Counted from the stretch's first letter, positions 16,799 through 26,353 are shown. The stretch: DNA of 64,000 bases from a bacterium (GCA_019423565.1 JAHZBE010000003.1:62001-126000), one strand, 5' to 3'. A program made the numbers and translations. The notes: generated from the sequence alone by a model not told the origin.

Positions 16799-17746
16799 CT
16801 AATTATAGTTTTCTATTACTTTAAACATTTCAAAAACAACCTTAGATTCATCATTAAAATTTGAGTCTATTTTTTTAAATATTTTATAATGTTCATTTCT
16901 ATAATATTCTAGTGATTTATCTCCTTCTCCTTCAATAAAGGCAAGTTCTTCCGTTATGTTTTTAAATTCAGTAATTATTACATTTTCCACTTCTATTAAA
17001 CATGCATCATTATTATTGTCATGTTGAATTATACTTTTTTCTCCTATTTTTGGTAATGGCTCTTTATTTTTTATATACTCACTATATAATGACGTAGTTG
17101 CTCTTTTATCACCACTTAATACTAAACTTATTAATTTTTCGTTATCAAAACAAAACTTCCATTTAGGAAATTTTTTCTTTAATAAATTTTCTTTTTGTAA
17201 ATCATATTCAGCAAGTAAATAATGATATTTAGGTGACTGCGCAAGTAAATCACTTTTCTTAATTTCATATAACATATTAATTTCATCAACACTAAATTCA
17301 TCCAAAAATTTATTCAATTCTTCTCTATTTAATTTTGAAATATTTATATCATGATAATATATTAGTTTATTAACCTCATTAGTTAAATCTACTGGTAATT
17401 TATATTTTTTTGAAAAGTTTAAAAATATCTCACATGATTTTGTCCAATGATCATAAAAATGTCCAATATTATTCTCATCTTCCATGTAAGTATATGGCTT
17501 ACCAATATCATGAAAAAGTGCGATTAACCTTAAAATTATATTTCCTTTTACACCATCTATAACATGTAAAATATGATTATAAACATCATAAATATGCCAT
17601 GGATTATTTTGATTAAATCCTTTTGATTTTCTAAGTTCTGGAATAATATTAAAAATATAATCTTCATTTTCTCTTATAAGAATACTTGGGTTATTAGATA
17701 ATAATATATCAAATAATTTTTTCAAATTTTCATTCACTATTATCAC
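16799..17746 (-). CDS. HD phosphohydrolase-ASCH fusion protein
   Basis: 315 aa. Residues 45-150 form an HD domain (WHIYDVYNHILHVIDG, IALFHDIGKPYTY, later YYHDIN), similar to tRNA nucleotidyltransferase-type HD units. Residues about 200-305 form an ASCH domain of the YhfF type (LVLSGDKRATTSLYSEY, LPKIGEKSII, FIEGEGDKSLEYYRNEH). This suggests a hydrolase whose nucleotide or RNA ligand is recognised by ASCH. Two unrelated ASCH fusions occur in this window. Confidence 0.78.
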   Translation of the reverse strand: MIIVNENLKKLFDILLSNNPSILIRENEDYIFNIIPELRKSKGFNQNNPWHIYDVYNHILHVIDGVKGNIILRLIALFHDIGKPYTYMEDENNIGHFYDHWTKSCEIFLNFSKKYKLPVDLTNEVNKLIYYHDINISKLNREELNKFLDEFSVDEINMLYEIKKSDLLAQSPKYHYLLAEYDLQKENLLKKKFPKWKFCFDNEKLISLVLSGDKRATTSLYSEYIKNKEPLPKIGEKSIIQHDNNNDACLIEVENVIITEFKNITEELAFIEGEGDKSLEYYRNEHYKIFKKIDSNFNDESKVVFEMFKVIENYN

Positions 17747-18235
17747 CTATCTTCTATCAATTATATCAATTACCTCACCAATATACATCTTATGTACGGG
17801 ATCATTTGAATAATATTTTTCCTTTATTTCTTCACTCATATTATCCATATTTAAATCTTGACCATATAATTTTTTACAAATAATAGTTAAAACAGCTTCC
17901 TTATATGTAACAAAGTTTTCATTATACTCTGCATTTAAATTAGTAAGTGATAATTTATTTATATCTTTTCCTGACTTACTACCCAAAATACTTAAATCCT
18001 TCTTATATTCATCACTAAAAAAGCTTAATGTAAAATATTCATTATTTTCAATAAATTCATATGTATATCTATTATGTCTTACATAAACTGTTACTACAGG
18101 CTTATTCCATATAGTTCCAAAGCCACCACAACTGACAGTCATTTGATTAAATTTTTCTTTGTCACCAGATGTTAAAACAGCCCATTTTTTATCCAAATCA
18201 TAAAATGGCATTAATTTAAAATTCTTTAAATCCAT
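17747..18235 (-). CDS. flavin reductase-like FMN-binding protein
   Basis: About 162 aa starting MDLKNFKLMPFY after AGAGGTAATATAT; the longer frame would swallow this site. AVLTSGDKEKFNQMTVSCGG and VTVYVRHNRYTYEFI are the FMN-contact segments of the flavin-reductase/split-barrel family in Bacillota. Likely uses FMN for a redox reaction; partner unknown. It abuts the HD-ASCH gene. Confidence 0.8.
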   Translation of the reverse strand: MDLKNFKLMPFYDLDKKWAVLTSGDKEKFNQMTVSCGGFGTIWNKPVVTVYVRHNRYTYEFIENNEYFTLSFFSDEYKKDLSILGSKSGKDINKLSLTNLNAEYNENFVTYKEAVLTIICKKLYGQDLNMDNMSEEIKEKYYSNDPVHKMYIGEVIDIIDRR

Positions 18236-18251
18236 ATATATTACCTCTTTT

Positions 18252-18827
18252 CTAAATTTCATTTAATTCATCTAAAGCTTTTTTAGCATAATAATTATTT
18301 TGTTTTAATGGTAAGTTATATTTGTTAATAGCATCTTTCATTTCTTCATTGCTTTTATAACACTTATCTATATAATTACATTTATCTTCTATTTCTATAT
18401 AAATATGCTTATTATTAACACATTCTATAACAAATTCATCATCCTTATTAGCATATACAAGTAAATGATCATTTATATTTATTAACTTTTCATAACCAAG
18501 TGCATTAAATAAATTTACTGCTTCTTCTATAGAATTTATTTTGCAATTAGTTTTCCCTTGTTTAGTAATATTTCCATTTTCATCATATTTTTTATATTTA
18601 TATGTTATTTGTTTAGTTTCTTTATTTTCTTCTATTATATCTCTAATTAAAATAGTATGCTTTAATAATTCTAGCTTATCTTCAATATTTTTGTATTTTT
18701 TATCAATCATGTAGATATCCTTAATATCATAAACCTCTTTAAGTTCAAAATCATTTTCTTTTAATATTTTTAATAATTCTTCTATATTACAAGATACTTC
18801 TACAGTTATTTCTTTTTCAAATTTCAT
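18252..18827 (-). CDS. CYTH-domain protein
   Basis: 191 aa. The opening KFEKEITVEVSCNIEELLKI is a degenerate form of the ExExK strand that starts the CYTH tunnel; ITYKYKKYDENG and FVIECVNNKHIYIEIED continue it. CYTH enzymes hydrolyse organic triphosphates or polyphosphate, or cyclise ATP. With the key acidic pair altered the activity is uncertain. GGGAG site before the ATG. Confidence 0.65.
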   Translation of the reverse strand: MKFEKEITVEVSCNIEELLKILKENDFELKEVYDIKDIYMIDKKYKNIEDKLELLKHTILIRDIIEENKETKQITYKYKKYDENGNITKQGKTNCKINSIEEAVNLFNALGYEKLININDHLLVYANKDDEFVIECVNNKHIYIEIEDKCNYIDKCYKSNEEMKDAINKYNLPLKQNNYYAKKALDELNEI

Positions 18828-18837
18828 AAATACTCCC

Positions 18838-19671
18838 TTACTTTATTACAATACCATCTAAATTACATATATATACATTTGGTAATAATTCTTTTATATT
18901 ATTTAACATTTCTTCATCATTTTCATATGTTCTTCCAACTAATATTCCTTCTATAAAATTAGATGGTATACCAAAAAGAACAGCACTTTCCCTATCAGTA
19001 AAAAAATCATCTTTATTTTTTACATCAATTAAAAATCTATCATAATATTTATCTATAACAAAATCTTTTAATACTTCACTATCCATATTTCCAGATAAAA
19101 TATCATTAACTAATAATTTTTTTATATATTTATTATCACTATCAAATATAATACCTATTTGCACATTATCTGATAATAAATTTGGCATAAATCTCGCTTC
19201 TTTTGTTTGTTCCATATACCATTTTTGAAAACCACTTTTTTCTATTTTATCATTTATATTTTTCATATCAGAATATGGTATAACTTCAGTTTTAGTTTCT
19301 TTATTATATAAATTATTATATCTAATAGTTCCACCACTATAAAAATTAATATATTCATTTAAATCATAATCTTTTTTTAAATTCCATACTCCTACACTAC
19401 TTGGATATTTTGTACCTCTTACTTTTTCTGTAAAGAAATTAGAAACAAGACCATTTTGAACAATCAATTTTAATCCATTAAAATTTTCATATGTTCCATG
19501 AAGTAATGTACCTTTTTTTAATTTTACTTTATCTGATATATTATATTTTGGTTTATCTATCTTGAAATTATCTTTTGCTAAAAAATAATTTTCAATTTGA
19601 GAAAGCATTACATCCTTTGATTTTCCATTTAATATTTCGTTTGTTATTTTTATATACTCTTCTTTTTTCAT
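18838..19671 (-). CDS. unknown protein, possible ADP-ribosyltransferase-like fold
   Basis: 277 aa, not recognised with certainty. LKKGTLLHGTYENFNGLKLI followed by VQNGLVSNFF resembles the entry segment of KptA/ART-type folds (L-x-H-G-T...x-x-I-x-x-x-G-L). YSGGTIRYNNLY and SAVLFGIPSNFIEGILVGR could supply later strands and an acidic position. No secretion signal. AGGAGG site; upstream of the CYTH gene by 10 bases. Confidence 0.4.
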   Translation of the reverse strand: MKKEEYIKITNEILNGKSKDVMLSQIENYFLAKDNFKIDKPKYNISDKVKLKKGTLLHGTYENFNGLKLIVQNGLVSNFFTEKVRGTKYPSSVGVWNLKKDYDLNEYINFYSGGTIRYNNLYNKETKTEVIPYSDMKNINDKIEKSGFQKWYMEQTKEARFMPNLLSDNVQIGIIFDSDNKYIKKLLVNDILSGNMDSEVLKDFVIDKYYDRFLIDVKNKDDFFTDRESAVLFGIPSNFIEGILVGRTYENDEEMLNNIKELLPNVYICNLDGIVIK

Positions 19672-19706
19672 AAATCCTCCTATATTTACTTTATTATACC
19701 ATTTTT

Positions 19707-20597
19707 TTATACTAATGAATATTCTCTTGCTATTATTCTATCATCACTACAATATTCAATTATATAATTATTATCTTTTTTACATATTATTATTCCTATT
19801 GTACTATCTTGACTTAATTTTTTTAAGTTATTATCTATATAATTCATATAAACCTGTATTTGTCCAACATGCTCTTTTTTTAGCTCTGTTACTTTTAATT
19901 CTATAACTACATAACAATTGTATTCTATATTAAATAATAATAAATCTATATAATTATATCTATCTCCTATTTTTATTTTATATTCACTTCCAACAAAATA
20001 AAATGAATTACCTAATTCATTCATAAATGATTCAATATTTTCTAGTATCAGTTTTTTAAGTACTTTTTCTGATATCTCTTTGTAATTAAAATTATTTTTA
20101 ATTAATATAGGATTCTTTATAAAATCAGTCACATAATATTTTTCATTATTAATTAATTTACTTTTAGTTTCTTCATCTAGTCTTTCATATTCATTTGTTT
20201 TTATCTTCTCTCTTAATTGCCTTTTAGAAAGGTTATTTTTTATAGATATATTAATATAATAATTTAGTTTTCTTTCATCTTTTATAGATAATAACTCCGT
20301 ATAATGACTCCATGATAATTTGGTCGCCATTGGCGACCATTTCTTATTACAAAACACTCTATAATATTGTCTGATTCTTCTTAATGTTCTCTCATTAAAT
20401 TTTTTACCTACTTCATTAATTAATTTTAAAGAATATTCTTTTATTATATTTTCACCATAATGTTTCCCAGCCTCATCAAGTAATTTACCTATTTCGAAGT
20501 ATGTAATAACTTTATTTCTTTCTTTTAAATAGTCCTTAACTCTATTATATATTTCATTATCAATTAGTTTATTTTTTATTTCATCATAATAATTTAT
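19707..20597 (-). CDS. DUF1016/YhcG-type PDDEXK nuclease protein, apparent ATA start
   Basis: About 296 aa. DUF1016 N-terminal region (YYDEIKNKLIDNEIYNRVKD, TKLSWSHYTELLSI) and C-terminal PDDEXK nuclease core (YIDLLLFN..YVVIELKV, the D...ExK triad). Such proteins sit near restriction and mobile loci, but the biochemical role is unclear. There is no ATG near the start: an AGAGG site is followed 8 bases later by ATA-AAT-TAT-TAT, where relatives read Met-Asn-Tyr-Tyr. The GTG in the site itself (20606) is the only conventional start. Confidence 0.8.
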   Translation of the reverse strand: MNYYDEIKNKLIDNEIYNRVKDYLKERNKVITYFEIGKLLDEAGKHYGENIIKEYSLKLINEVGKKFNERTLRRIRQYYRVFCNKKWSPMATKLSWSHYTELLSIKDERKLNYYINISIKNNLSKRQLREKIKTNEYERLDEETKSKLINNEKYYVTDFIKNPILIKNNFNYKEISEKVLKKLILENIESFMNELGNSFYFVGSEYKIKIGDRYNYIDLLLFNIEYNCYVVIELKVTELKKEHVGQIQVYMNYIDNNLKKLSQDSTIGIIICKKDNNYIIEYCSDDRIIAREYSLV

Positions 20598-20654
20598 AAA
20601 AATCACCTCTACTTCTTATATTCTCTCTTTCTAAAGTGAATTCCCCTAAAATAT

Positions 20655-20684
20655 GAAAAAAAGTAATCATTTTTCTTGATTACT
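20655..20684 (-). terminator. terminator after the HD-domain gene
   Basis: AGTAATCA-N7-TGATTACT then TTTTTT on the minus strand, just downstream of the gene ending at 20696. Confidence 0.8.
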
Positions 20685-20695
20685 TAATATTTTAT

Positions 20696-21721
20696 TTAAA
20701 AATTAAAATCTAAATATACATAATTATTCATGTCATACGATAAATTTTTATCTATTTCTTTTTTTGCTTCTTTACTTATACTTGATATTCTTCTTTTATT
20801 TACAAGTGGATCAATATATCTAATTTTTGCGCCATGATGAACAAAATAAACAGTTTCTGGTTTTTCTTTGCTTACTTTTATATTTTTAGCATTTTTCCAT
20901 ATATTAAATATTTCTTTATATTTAGAATTTTCTATTATTTCTATTATTTCTGACTCTTTCTTATTATATAAATCCTCTTTAGTTATTAATCCATCTTCAT
21001 TTAATTTCTTTATAATATCCGCAAGTAACTGCATTGAATATCTTGTTCTATCATCTCTATATATAATAGATAATTTACTTGTTATTTTAACAAACTCTAA
21101 GGCAGTATCTTTTGATTTAAATGATAATTCTAAAGTACCATCTTCATCCTTATCTAAAATAACATCATTATAAATTTTCTTTATTTCATCTATATTTAAT
21201 AATTTATTTGTTAATAATGCATTAGAAAGAGAATATTCAAGTCTATCCGCTGATAATTTTGGAGTATCATTATCCGCAACTGGATATATATGATAATCAT
21301 CTACTTCTTCTAATTTTATATTGTCTCTTTTTAATAAATCCATTATTTCTTTTGAACTACTAATAATTTTACTTGTTAAATCTTCTGTTGATTCTTGAGT
21401 CATATAATCACCATTTAAAAAGTCAACACAATGTTTAAATACTGGGGTTGCTATATCATGAAATAAACCTGATAAAGTTTGTTTTTTATCATGAGTAAAA
21501 TGCCATACTATTAAAGCAACAGCAACTGAATGATCTAAACTAGAAAAGAAAAAATCAATTTCAAATAAATTAGAATATATTCTCCCACATGTTACACTAA
21601 TATATCTTTGTTTTAATAACTCTTTAGTTTCTATATAATCATTTAGCCATTCTGGAAAATTTGGTTCTAACACATTAAAATAATCTAATACTCTTTTATC
21701 AACACTATCTATATATTTCAT
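20696..21721 (-). CDS. HD-domain phosphohydrolase
   Basis: 341 aa. SLDHSVAVALIVWHFTHDKK and SGLFHDIATPVFKHC give the H...HD...D metal set of HD proteins; the long C-terminal half is helical. Expected to hydrolyse a phosphate ester of a nucleotide; the substrate is unknown. Its ATG overlaps the stop of the UDG-like gene, so the two are translationally linked. Confidence 0.78.
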   Translation of the reverse strand: MKYIDSVDKRVLDYFNVLEPNFPEWLNDYIETKELLKQRYISVTCGRIYSNLFEIDFFFSSLDHSVAVALIVWHFTHDKKQTLSGLFHDIATPVFKHCVDFLNGDYMTQESTEDLTSKIISSSKEIMDLLKRDNIKLEEVDDYHIYPVADNDTPKLSADRLEYSLSNALLTNKLLNIDEIKKIYNDVILDKDEDGTLELSFKSKDTALEFVKITSKLSIIYRDDRTRYSMQLLADIIKKLNEDGLITKEDLYNKKESEIIEIIENSKYKEIFNIWKNAKNIKVSKEKPETVYFVHHGAKIRYIDPLVNKRRISSISKEAKKEIDKNLSYDMNNYVYLDFNF

Positions 21722-22377
21722 AATTTTACCTCCATATTACTTATTATCCATTTTATATCCTCGATAGATTTATCTACATTAAATGATCCATTACCAATAG
21801 GATAAAATACTGAATAAAAATTAAAATCTTTATTGTTTATTTTCTTCACAAATAACTTTTTTCTAACATTTGAAACAGATATTTTTTCATCAAGCACAAT
21901 AGAACTTACCTGATTACCAAAAAGTATTATTACTTTTGGATTTACAATTTCCATCTCCTTTTTAAATAAATTTAAGTACTCCTTATATACTTTATCAGGA
22001 AGAGGTCTTGCATCTATTTGTGTACATTTGCCCAAATTAGTTATAAAAACTTTATGTTTTTTTACATTTTCATATACTTTGTTTGCAAAATCTATAGTCC
22101 ATTCTTTTCCTTTAATACTTCTAATTTTTTCATATACATCATCATCTAATAATCCAACATTATAAAATAATGTCCATATATTTTTTGTTCCTATCCAAGG
22201 CGATTTTAATCCTTTCCAATTTTTACTTGATGCAATATTTCTTCCCGTTGGATTCATAAATACAAATGCAATATCAGGGTTTATACACTCTCCACCATTA
22301 TATATAGAATCAAGTTCTTTAGCACCATATTTTAATTGCAGCCTATCATAATCTTTCTTTAAATCTTCTAACTTCAT
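21718..22377 (-). CDS. uracil-DNA glycosylase-superfamily protein
   Basis: 219 aa. FVFMNPTGRNIASSKNWKG followed by KSPWIGTKNIWTLFYNVGLL resembles the substrate pocket of UDG-superfamily proteins, and FYPIGNGSFNVD near the C-terminus replaces the usual H-P-S loop. No Fe-S cysteine set is visible. Could excise damaged bases or have another role; the altered loops make activity uncertain. Preceded by AGAGG. Confidence 0.65.
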   Translation of the reverse strand: MKLEDLKKDYDRLQLKYGAKELDSIYNGGECINPDIAFVFMNPTGRNIASSKNWKGLKSPWIGTKNIWTLFYNVGLLDDDVYEKIRSIKGKEWTIDFANKVYENVKKHKVFITNLGKCTQIDARPLPDKVYKEYLNLFKKEMEIVNPKVIILFGNQVSSIVLDEKISVSNVRKKLFVKKINNKDFNFYSVFYPIGNGSFNVDKSIEDIKWIISNMEVKL

Positions 22378-22387
22378 TTCTAACCTC

Positions 22388-23044
22388 TTACTTCAAATCA
22401 TCAAATTCTAAATTTTCAATACTTATAACTTTATCATTACTATCAAACACTAGTTTAAATACTTCTGGAGCAGATATTTTTTTATCAAATACAACTTTAT
22501 CATTAAATGAAAAAGTAATATTTCTATCAGCATTAACACTAATTAATTTACAGTATTTAAGTAAGTAATATATTATTGCATATCCATGAGAAAATATAGC
22601 AATTCTTTTACCTTTATTATTTTTTATAATTTCACTTATTACTTCATCCATTCTTTTTCTTACATCTTTTTGACTTTCTCCACCTACTGTTTTAAAATTT
22701 TCATCTAAAAATTGTTTAGTAAACCAATCAGGATAAATATCATCATTAGGTCTACCTCTTCTTCTTTCATCTAGTCTATTATCCAAATTTATTTTTAAAT
22801 TTTGTTTTTCAAGTAAGTATTTAGCAGTTTCTAGAGTTCTAACTAATACACTTGCATATACTATATCAATATTTTGAAGTTCTTTTTCATTAGATAAAAT
22901 CTCTGCTCTTCTCTCACCTTCAATAGATAAAATGAGTTTTTCATTTTTAATTTGTTCACTATCACTTGTATTATAATTTTCTACAATATCTTTTATATCA
23001 TATTTTATAGAATGTCTTATTAAGTATAATGTTGTATTTTGCAT
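22388..23044 (-). CDS. histidine phosphatase (phosphoglycerate mutase-like)
   Basis: About 218 aa from MQNTTLYLIRHS. LIRHS carries the phospho-accepting His; ERRRGRPNDD and the second His in IAIFSHGYAIIYYLL complete the family pattern. Probably a small-molecule phosphatase. Start chosen after AGGTGAGAAAT; a GTG three codons earlier is part of the site. Spacing to the UDG-like gene is 10 bases. Confidence 0.83.
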   Translation of the reverse strand: MQNTTLYLIRHSIKYDIKDIVENYNTSDSEQIKNEKLILSIEGERRAEILSNEKELQNIDIVYASVLVRTLETAKYLLEKQNLKINLDNRLDERRRGRPNDDIYPDWFTKQFLDENFKTVGGESQKDVRKRMDEVISEIIKNNKGKRIAIFSHGYAIIYYLLKYCKLISVNADRNITFSFNDKVVFDKKISAPEVFKLVFDSNDKVISIENLEFDDLK

Positions 23045-23069
23045 ATTTCTCACCTACTATAAATTATAT

Positions 23070-23104
23070 CAAAAAAAAGATAATACTAAAATAGTATTAT
23101 TCAT
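23070..23104 (-). terminator. terminator of the HD-hydrolase gene ending at 23105
   Basis: AATAATACTA-TTT-TAGTATTAT then TTTTTTTT on the minus strand. Confidence 0.75.
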
Positions 23105-23764
23105 TTATATTTTCCATTTCTTGTTATCCATTAATAAAATATATTTTAAATCTAGCTTATTTGAAAACGATTCTACTCCTTTAAATATTTTTTTAGTGAA
23201 ATAATATTCATTTATTTCTTTTAAATTAACTTCACCATCAGTAATAAAATTTATTTTAAGATTGTTATTTTCTATAGTTATATCAATATCATTTACATGA
23301 CTATATTCTTTATTACCTTTAACCTTTTTTCCATAATATGAAAGTCTTTCTTTTGTCATATCAAGTTTATCTGCAAATATCAATATTATTCCATATAAAT
23401 TATCTGTTTCAAAGCCATCACTATGATTCTTAATTGCATCCAGTATTAAATTAATATCATCAAATTTTATATTATTATTAATAAAGTAATCTTTTGCAAA
23501 TAAATAACTTCTGTATGCATGATTTTCTTTTCCCAAAATAGCACCTGTATCATGAAGTATACATGCTATCTTTTCTTTATAAATAAATTCTTCATCAAAT
23601 TCTAATTTATTTAGTACATTATCTATTATTTTTTCTACTCTTTTTATATGATTTAAATCATGATATGCCCATCCACCAGTTTTATCTTCAAACTTTCTTA
23701 TATTTTCATACCTATCTATTATTTTTTTATCATTAATTATTTTTTCATATATTTCTTTAAACAT
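23105..23764 (-). CDS. HD-domain hydrolase (YpgQ-like)
   Basis: About 219 aa starting MFKEIYEKII after AAGGTGATAATA. The HD motif set is AYHDLNHIKRVEKI, ACILHDTGAI, AIKNHSDGF and FADKLDM, as in small metal-dependent phosphohydrolases. The fourth HD-type protein of the accessory segment is different in sequence from the others. Substrate unknown. Confidence 0.8.
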   Translation of the reverse strand: MFKEIYEKIINDKKIIDRYENIRKFEDKTGGWAYHDLNHIKRVEKIIDNVLNKLEFDEEFIYKEKIACILHDTGAILGKENHAYRSYLFAKDYFINNNIKFDDINLILDAIKNHSDGFETDNLYGIILIFADKLDMTKERLSYYGKKVKGNKEYSHVNDIDITIENNNLKINFITDGEVNLKEINEYYFTKKIFKGVESFSNKLDLKYILLMDNKKWKI

Positions 23765-23820
23765 TATTATCACCTTGTAATTAATAATATTCATTCATAT
23801 TATAATAATTACTTTAGATT

Positions 23821-23852
23821 AAAAAAAAGCAAACATAATCGTTTACTTTAAT
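23821..23852 (-). terminator. terminator of the lipoprotein/Bce operon
   Basis: AAGTAAAC-GATTAT-GTTTGCTT then eight T on the minus strand. Confidence 0.75.
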
Positions 23853-24300
23853 TAATTAAAATATCAATATTTCCAGTAAAATCATTTGTATCAATAACAA
23901 AATAATTACTACCACTTTTTACATTAAAATCAAATTCATATAAACCACTATCTTTAGTCAATACTTTTTCTTCTTCCTTTAAATTCATTTTTATAGTTAT
24001 TTCACCTGATACTTTTTCAAGATATATTTTTATATGAATATTATCTTCATCTCTATTTAAAGTAGTACCACCAAAAATAGTTTCTTTTTTACTAGAGTTT
24101 TCGTAATTTGATACATAAGTTCCAGTATAATGATCTATGCCAAAATTTCTTTTACCTATTAAATTATTATCCTTAGTAAGAATTTCATCACCAAACTTTT
24201 TACTTGCATCATCAAAAGTTTTTATTACTTTATCTTTTGAACAACCAGTTAAAAATATAGTGCAAATTATAATAAATATAACTATTATAAACTTTTTCAT
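23848..24300 (-). CDS. lipoprotein associated with a Bce-type transporter
   Basis: 150 aa. Signal peptide with lipobox: MKKFIIVIFIIICTIFLTGC, Cys20 as the lipidated residue. The remainder is beta-rich with repeated charged strands, and a GNIDILIN end. Begins one base after the transporter permease stop, so it belongs to that operon. May assist peptide sensing or hold the target at the membrane; inferred only from position. Confidence 0.75.
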   Translation of the reverse strand: MKKFIIVIFIIICTIFLTGCSKDKVIKTFDDASKKFGDEILTKDNNLIGKRNFGIDHYTGTYVSNYENSSKKETIFGGTTLNRDEDNIHIKIYLEKVSGEITIKMNLKEEEKVLTKDSGLYEFDFNVKSGSNYFVIDTNDFTGNIDILIN

Positions 24301-24301
24301 A

Positions 24302-26353
24302 TTATCTTTCTCTTATAATATTCTTACTAGCAAAATATGTTAATAAGAAATATCCACCATATATTAAAACTAAAAATATAAATGTCATGGTAATTGATGA
24401 AGTAAGACCACTAATACCCATAGTTCCAAGTATTTTTTTTGCAAATTTTATACCAAATATTGAATGAACTATAGCAAGTGATAAAGGAATCATAAAGAAT
24501 ATAAATATTTGATTAAATAATGCTTTATTGATCATTTTTTCATCTGCGCCTAATTTTCTAATCATTTTATATCTCTCTTTATTATCCGTTGATTCAGATA
24601 ATTCTTTTAAAGCGAGTATTGCAGCACTTGATATTAAGAATATTATTCCTAAATATAAACCAATAAATGTAACAAGGGCTCCAAGTCCTATTGATGATTC
24701 TAACATATCAAGTTTTGTATTATAAGATAGCACATGTGTTTTATAATGTGTTTCTTCTAAATTAGCAAGTTCATTGTTAATCTTAATTTTTTCATTTTTA
24801 TTTTTACTATTAAAATTAGCAAGTAAAATTTCATTTGATATAGTATTTTCTTTTAATACATTATCTGGTACAACTATAATTCCTATATTTAAATGTTGCG
24901 CACCAATATCAACAAATCCATATTTACATTCTGTATACTTTGGTACTAAATTAATACCATTTATATTAATACTTTCTTTATCTTTTAATGCAACATTTCT
25001 AATATTAATCATTGAATTATAATCTGCAATAACAATATATTCATTTTCTTTTAGAGTATATGTTTTATTACCATATAATTTTGCAACCTTATTATAATCA
25101 CTTATGCTCATTACTTGTTCTTGTTCATCAAAATTTATAAAAGGAAACGTTTTTTCTGTTGTACTTGCACTTTTACCTAAAGCGTCTCTTAAAGTTAAGT
25201 TTGTATTATAGTAATATACAGTTAAATTATCTTTAAAATTATTTATATCTATATTATTGTTTTTTAATGTTTCTTTTATAGAAACTTTTGTATCTAATAA
25301 TGCTTTATCTTCCAAATTATAATCTTTAAGATTTTCATCTTTTATATTTCTTAATTTAGTAAATTCAACTTCAACAGGAGATAACTTATCAATATTTCCA
25401 GTAAGCGAATTTTTAAGTGATAGACAACTTGATAAAAAACATATTGTTATAAAAAGCATTAAACATATTATTGTACTTGAAAATACAGTTGTATTAATCT
25501 TACTACTAACTTGTCTTAATGTAAAACTATTTAATCCTTTATAATATAAACCTTTCATATTCATTACTATTTTTAATATAAGACCTGATAATGACCAAAA
25601 TATTAAAAATGTGGATAATGCACCTAATATAATAGGAACATATATTTTATTGCGGTCTCCTATACTATTAAAATTATGTGTTACGGAATAATATGAATAA
25701 ATAAGCATAACACATGCGATTATAAATATAATCACACAAAGAATAGGATTCTTTAATTTTATTTTTTCAGTCTTTTTACTTGAATTAATTAAATCAATAA
25801 GTTTACATTTACTAACACTTATAGTATTAAATATCATAACAATTAAATACATAATTCCAAAATATATTAAACATTTAAGTGCAGCACTTGATGAAAATAT
25901 AAATCTAAAATTAGTCATATCTGCTTCAAATAAATTTGCGACTAATAAACTCATTAATTCTGATAAGAAAAATCCAATTAAAAGTCCAACACCTAAAGAT
26001 AAAATACCTATTATAAGTGTTTCAAAAAATAGTATTAAAGATATTTTTCTTTTACTCATTCCAAGTGTTAAATATATACCAAATTCTTTATTTCTTCTTT
26101 TTATTAAAAATCTAGATGCATAAATAATTAAAAAGCCTAATATAAAGGATATAAATACACTAACTGATGAAAGTAATTGATTCATAATATTTATTATTTC
26201 TAAAGTATTACTAGATACTTTCATCATTACTGTTTGGCTTTCTATTGAATTAAATACATAAAATATAGCAATACCTAAAACTAAAGTTAGAAAATAGATG
26301 GCATAGTCTTTAATACTTTTTTGTATATTTTTTATTGAAAGTTTAAAGAGCAT
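24302..26353 (-). CDS. Bce-type ABC transporter permease (FtsX-like)
   Basis: 683 aa. N-terminal LFKLSIKNIQKSIKDYAIYF is the usual opening of BceB-like permeases. About ten membrane spans are visible, with a large extracellular domain (roughly residues 310-560) between spans 7 and 8, and a C-terminal FtsX pair. Works with the ATPase to free lipid II-cycle intermediates from peptide antibiotics and signals to the histidine kinase. Its ATG overlaps the end of the ATPase gene. Confidence 0.9.
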   Translation of the reverse strand: MLFKLSIKNIQKSIKDYAIYFLTLVLGIAIFYVFNSIESQTVMMKVSSNTLEIINIMNQLLSSVSVFISFILGFLIIYASRFLIKRRNKEFGIYLTLGMSKRKISLILFFETLIIGILSLGVGLLIGFFLSELMSLLVANLFEADMTNFRFIFSSSAALKCLIYFGIMYLIVMIFNTISVSKCKLIDLINSSKKTEKIKLKNPILCVIIFIIACVMLIYSYYSVTHNFNSIGDRNKIYVPIILGALSTFLIFWSLSGLILKIVMNMKGLYYKGLNSFTLRQVSSKINTTVFSSTIICLMLFITICFLSSCLSLKNSLTGNIDKLSPVEVEFTKLRNIKDENLKDYNLEDKALLDTKVSIKETLKNNNIDINNFKDNLTVYYYNTNLTLRDALGKSASTTEKTFPFINFDEQEQVMSISDYNKVAKLYGNKTYTLKENEYIVIADYNSMINIRNVALKDKESININGINLVPKYTECKYGFVDIGAQHLNIGIIVVPDNVLKENTISNEILLANFNSKNKNEKIKINNELANLEETHYKTHVLSYNTKLDMLESSIGLGALVTFIGLYLGIIFLISSAAILALKELSESTDNKERYKMIRKLGADEKMINKALFNQIFIFFMIPLSLAIVHSIFGIKFAKKILGTMGISGLTSSITMTFIFLVLIYGGYFLLTYFASKNIIRER

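Noticed and set aside
16615..16824. Plus-strand ORF ending NINWYPGHMA
   Set aside because: It is antisense to the nucleotidyltransferase-like gene with no ribosome site; only its last part is meaningful, as the inverted rbgA fragment.
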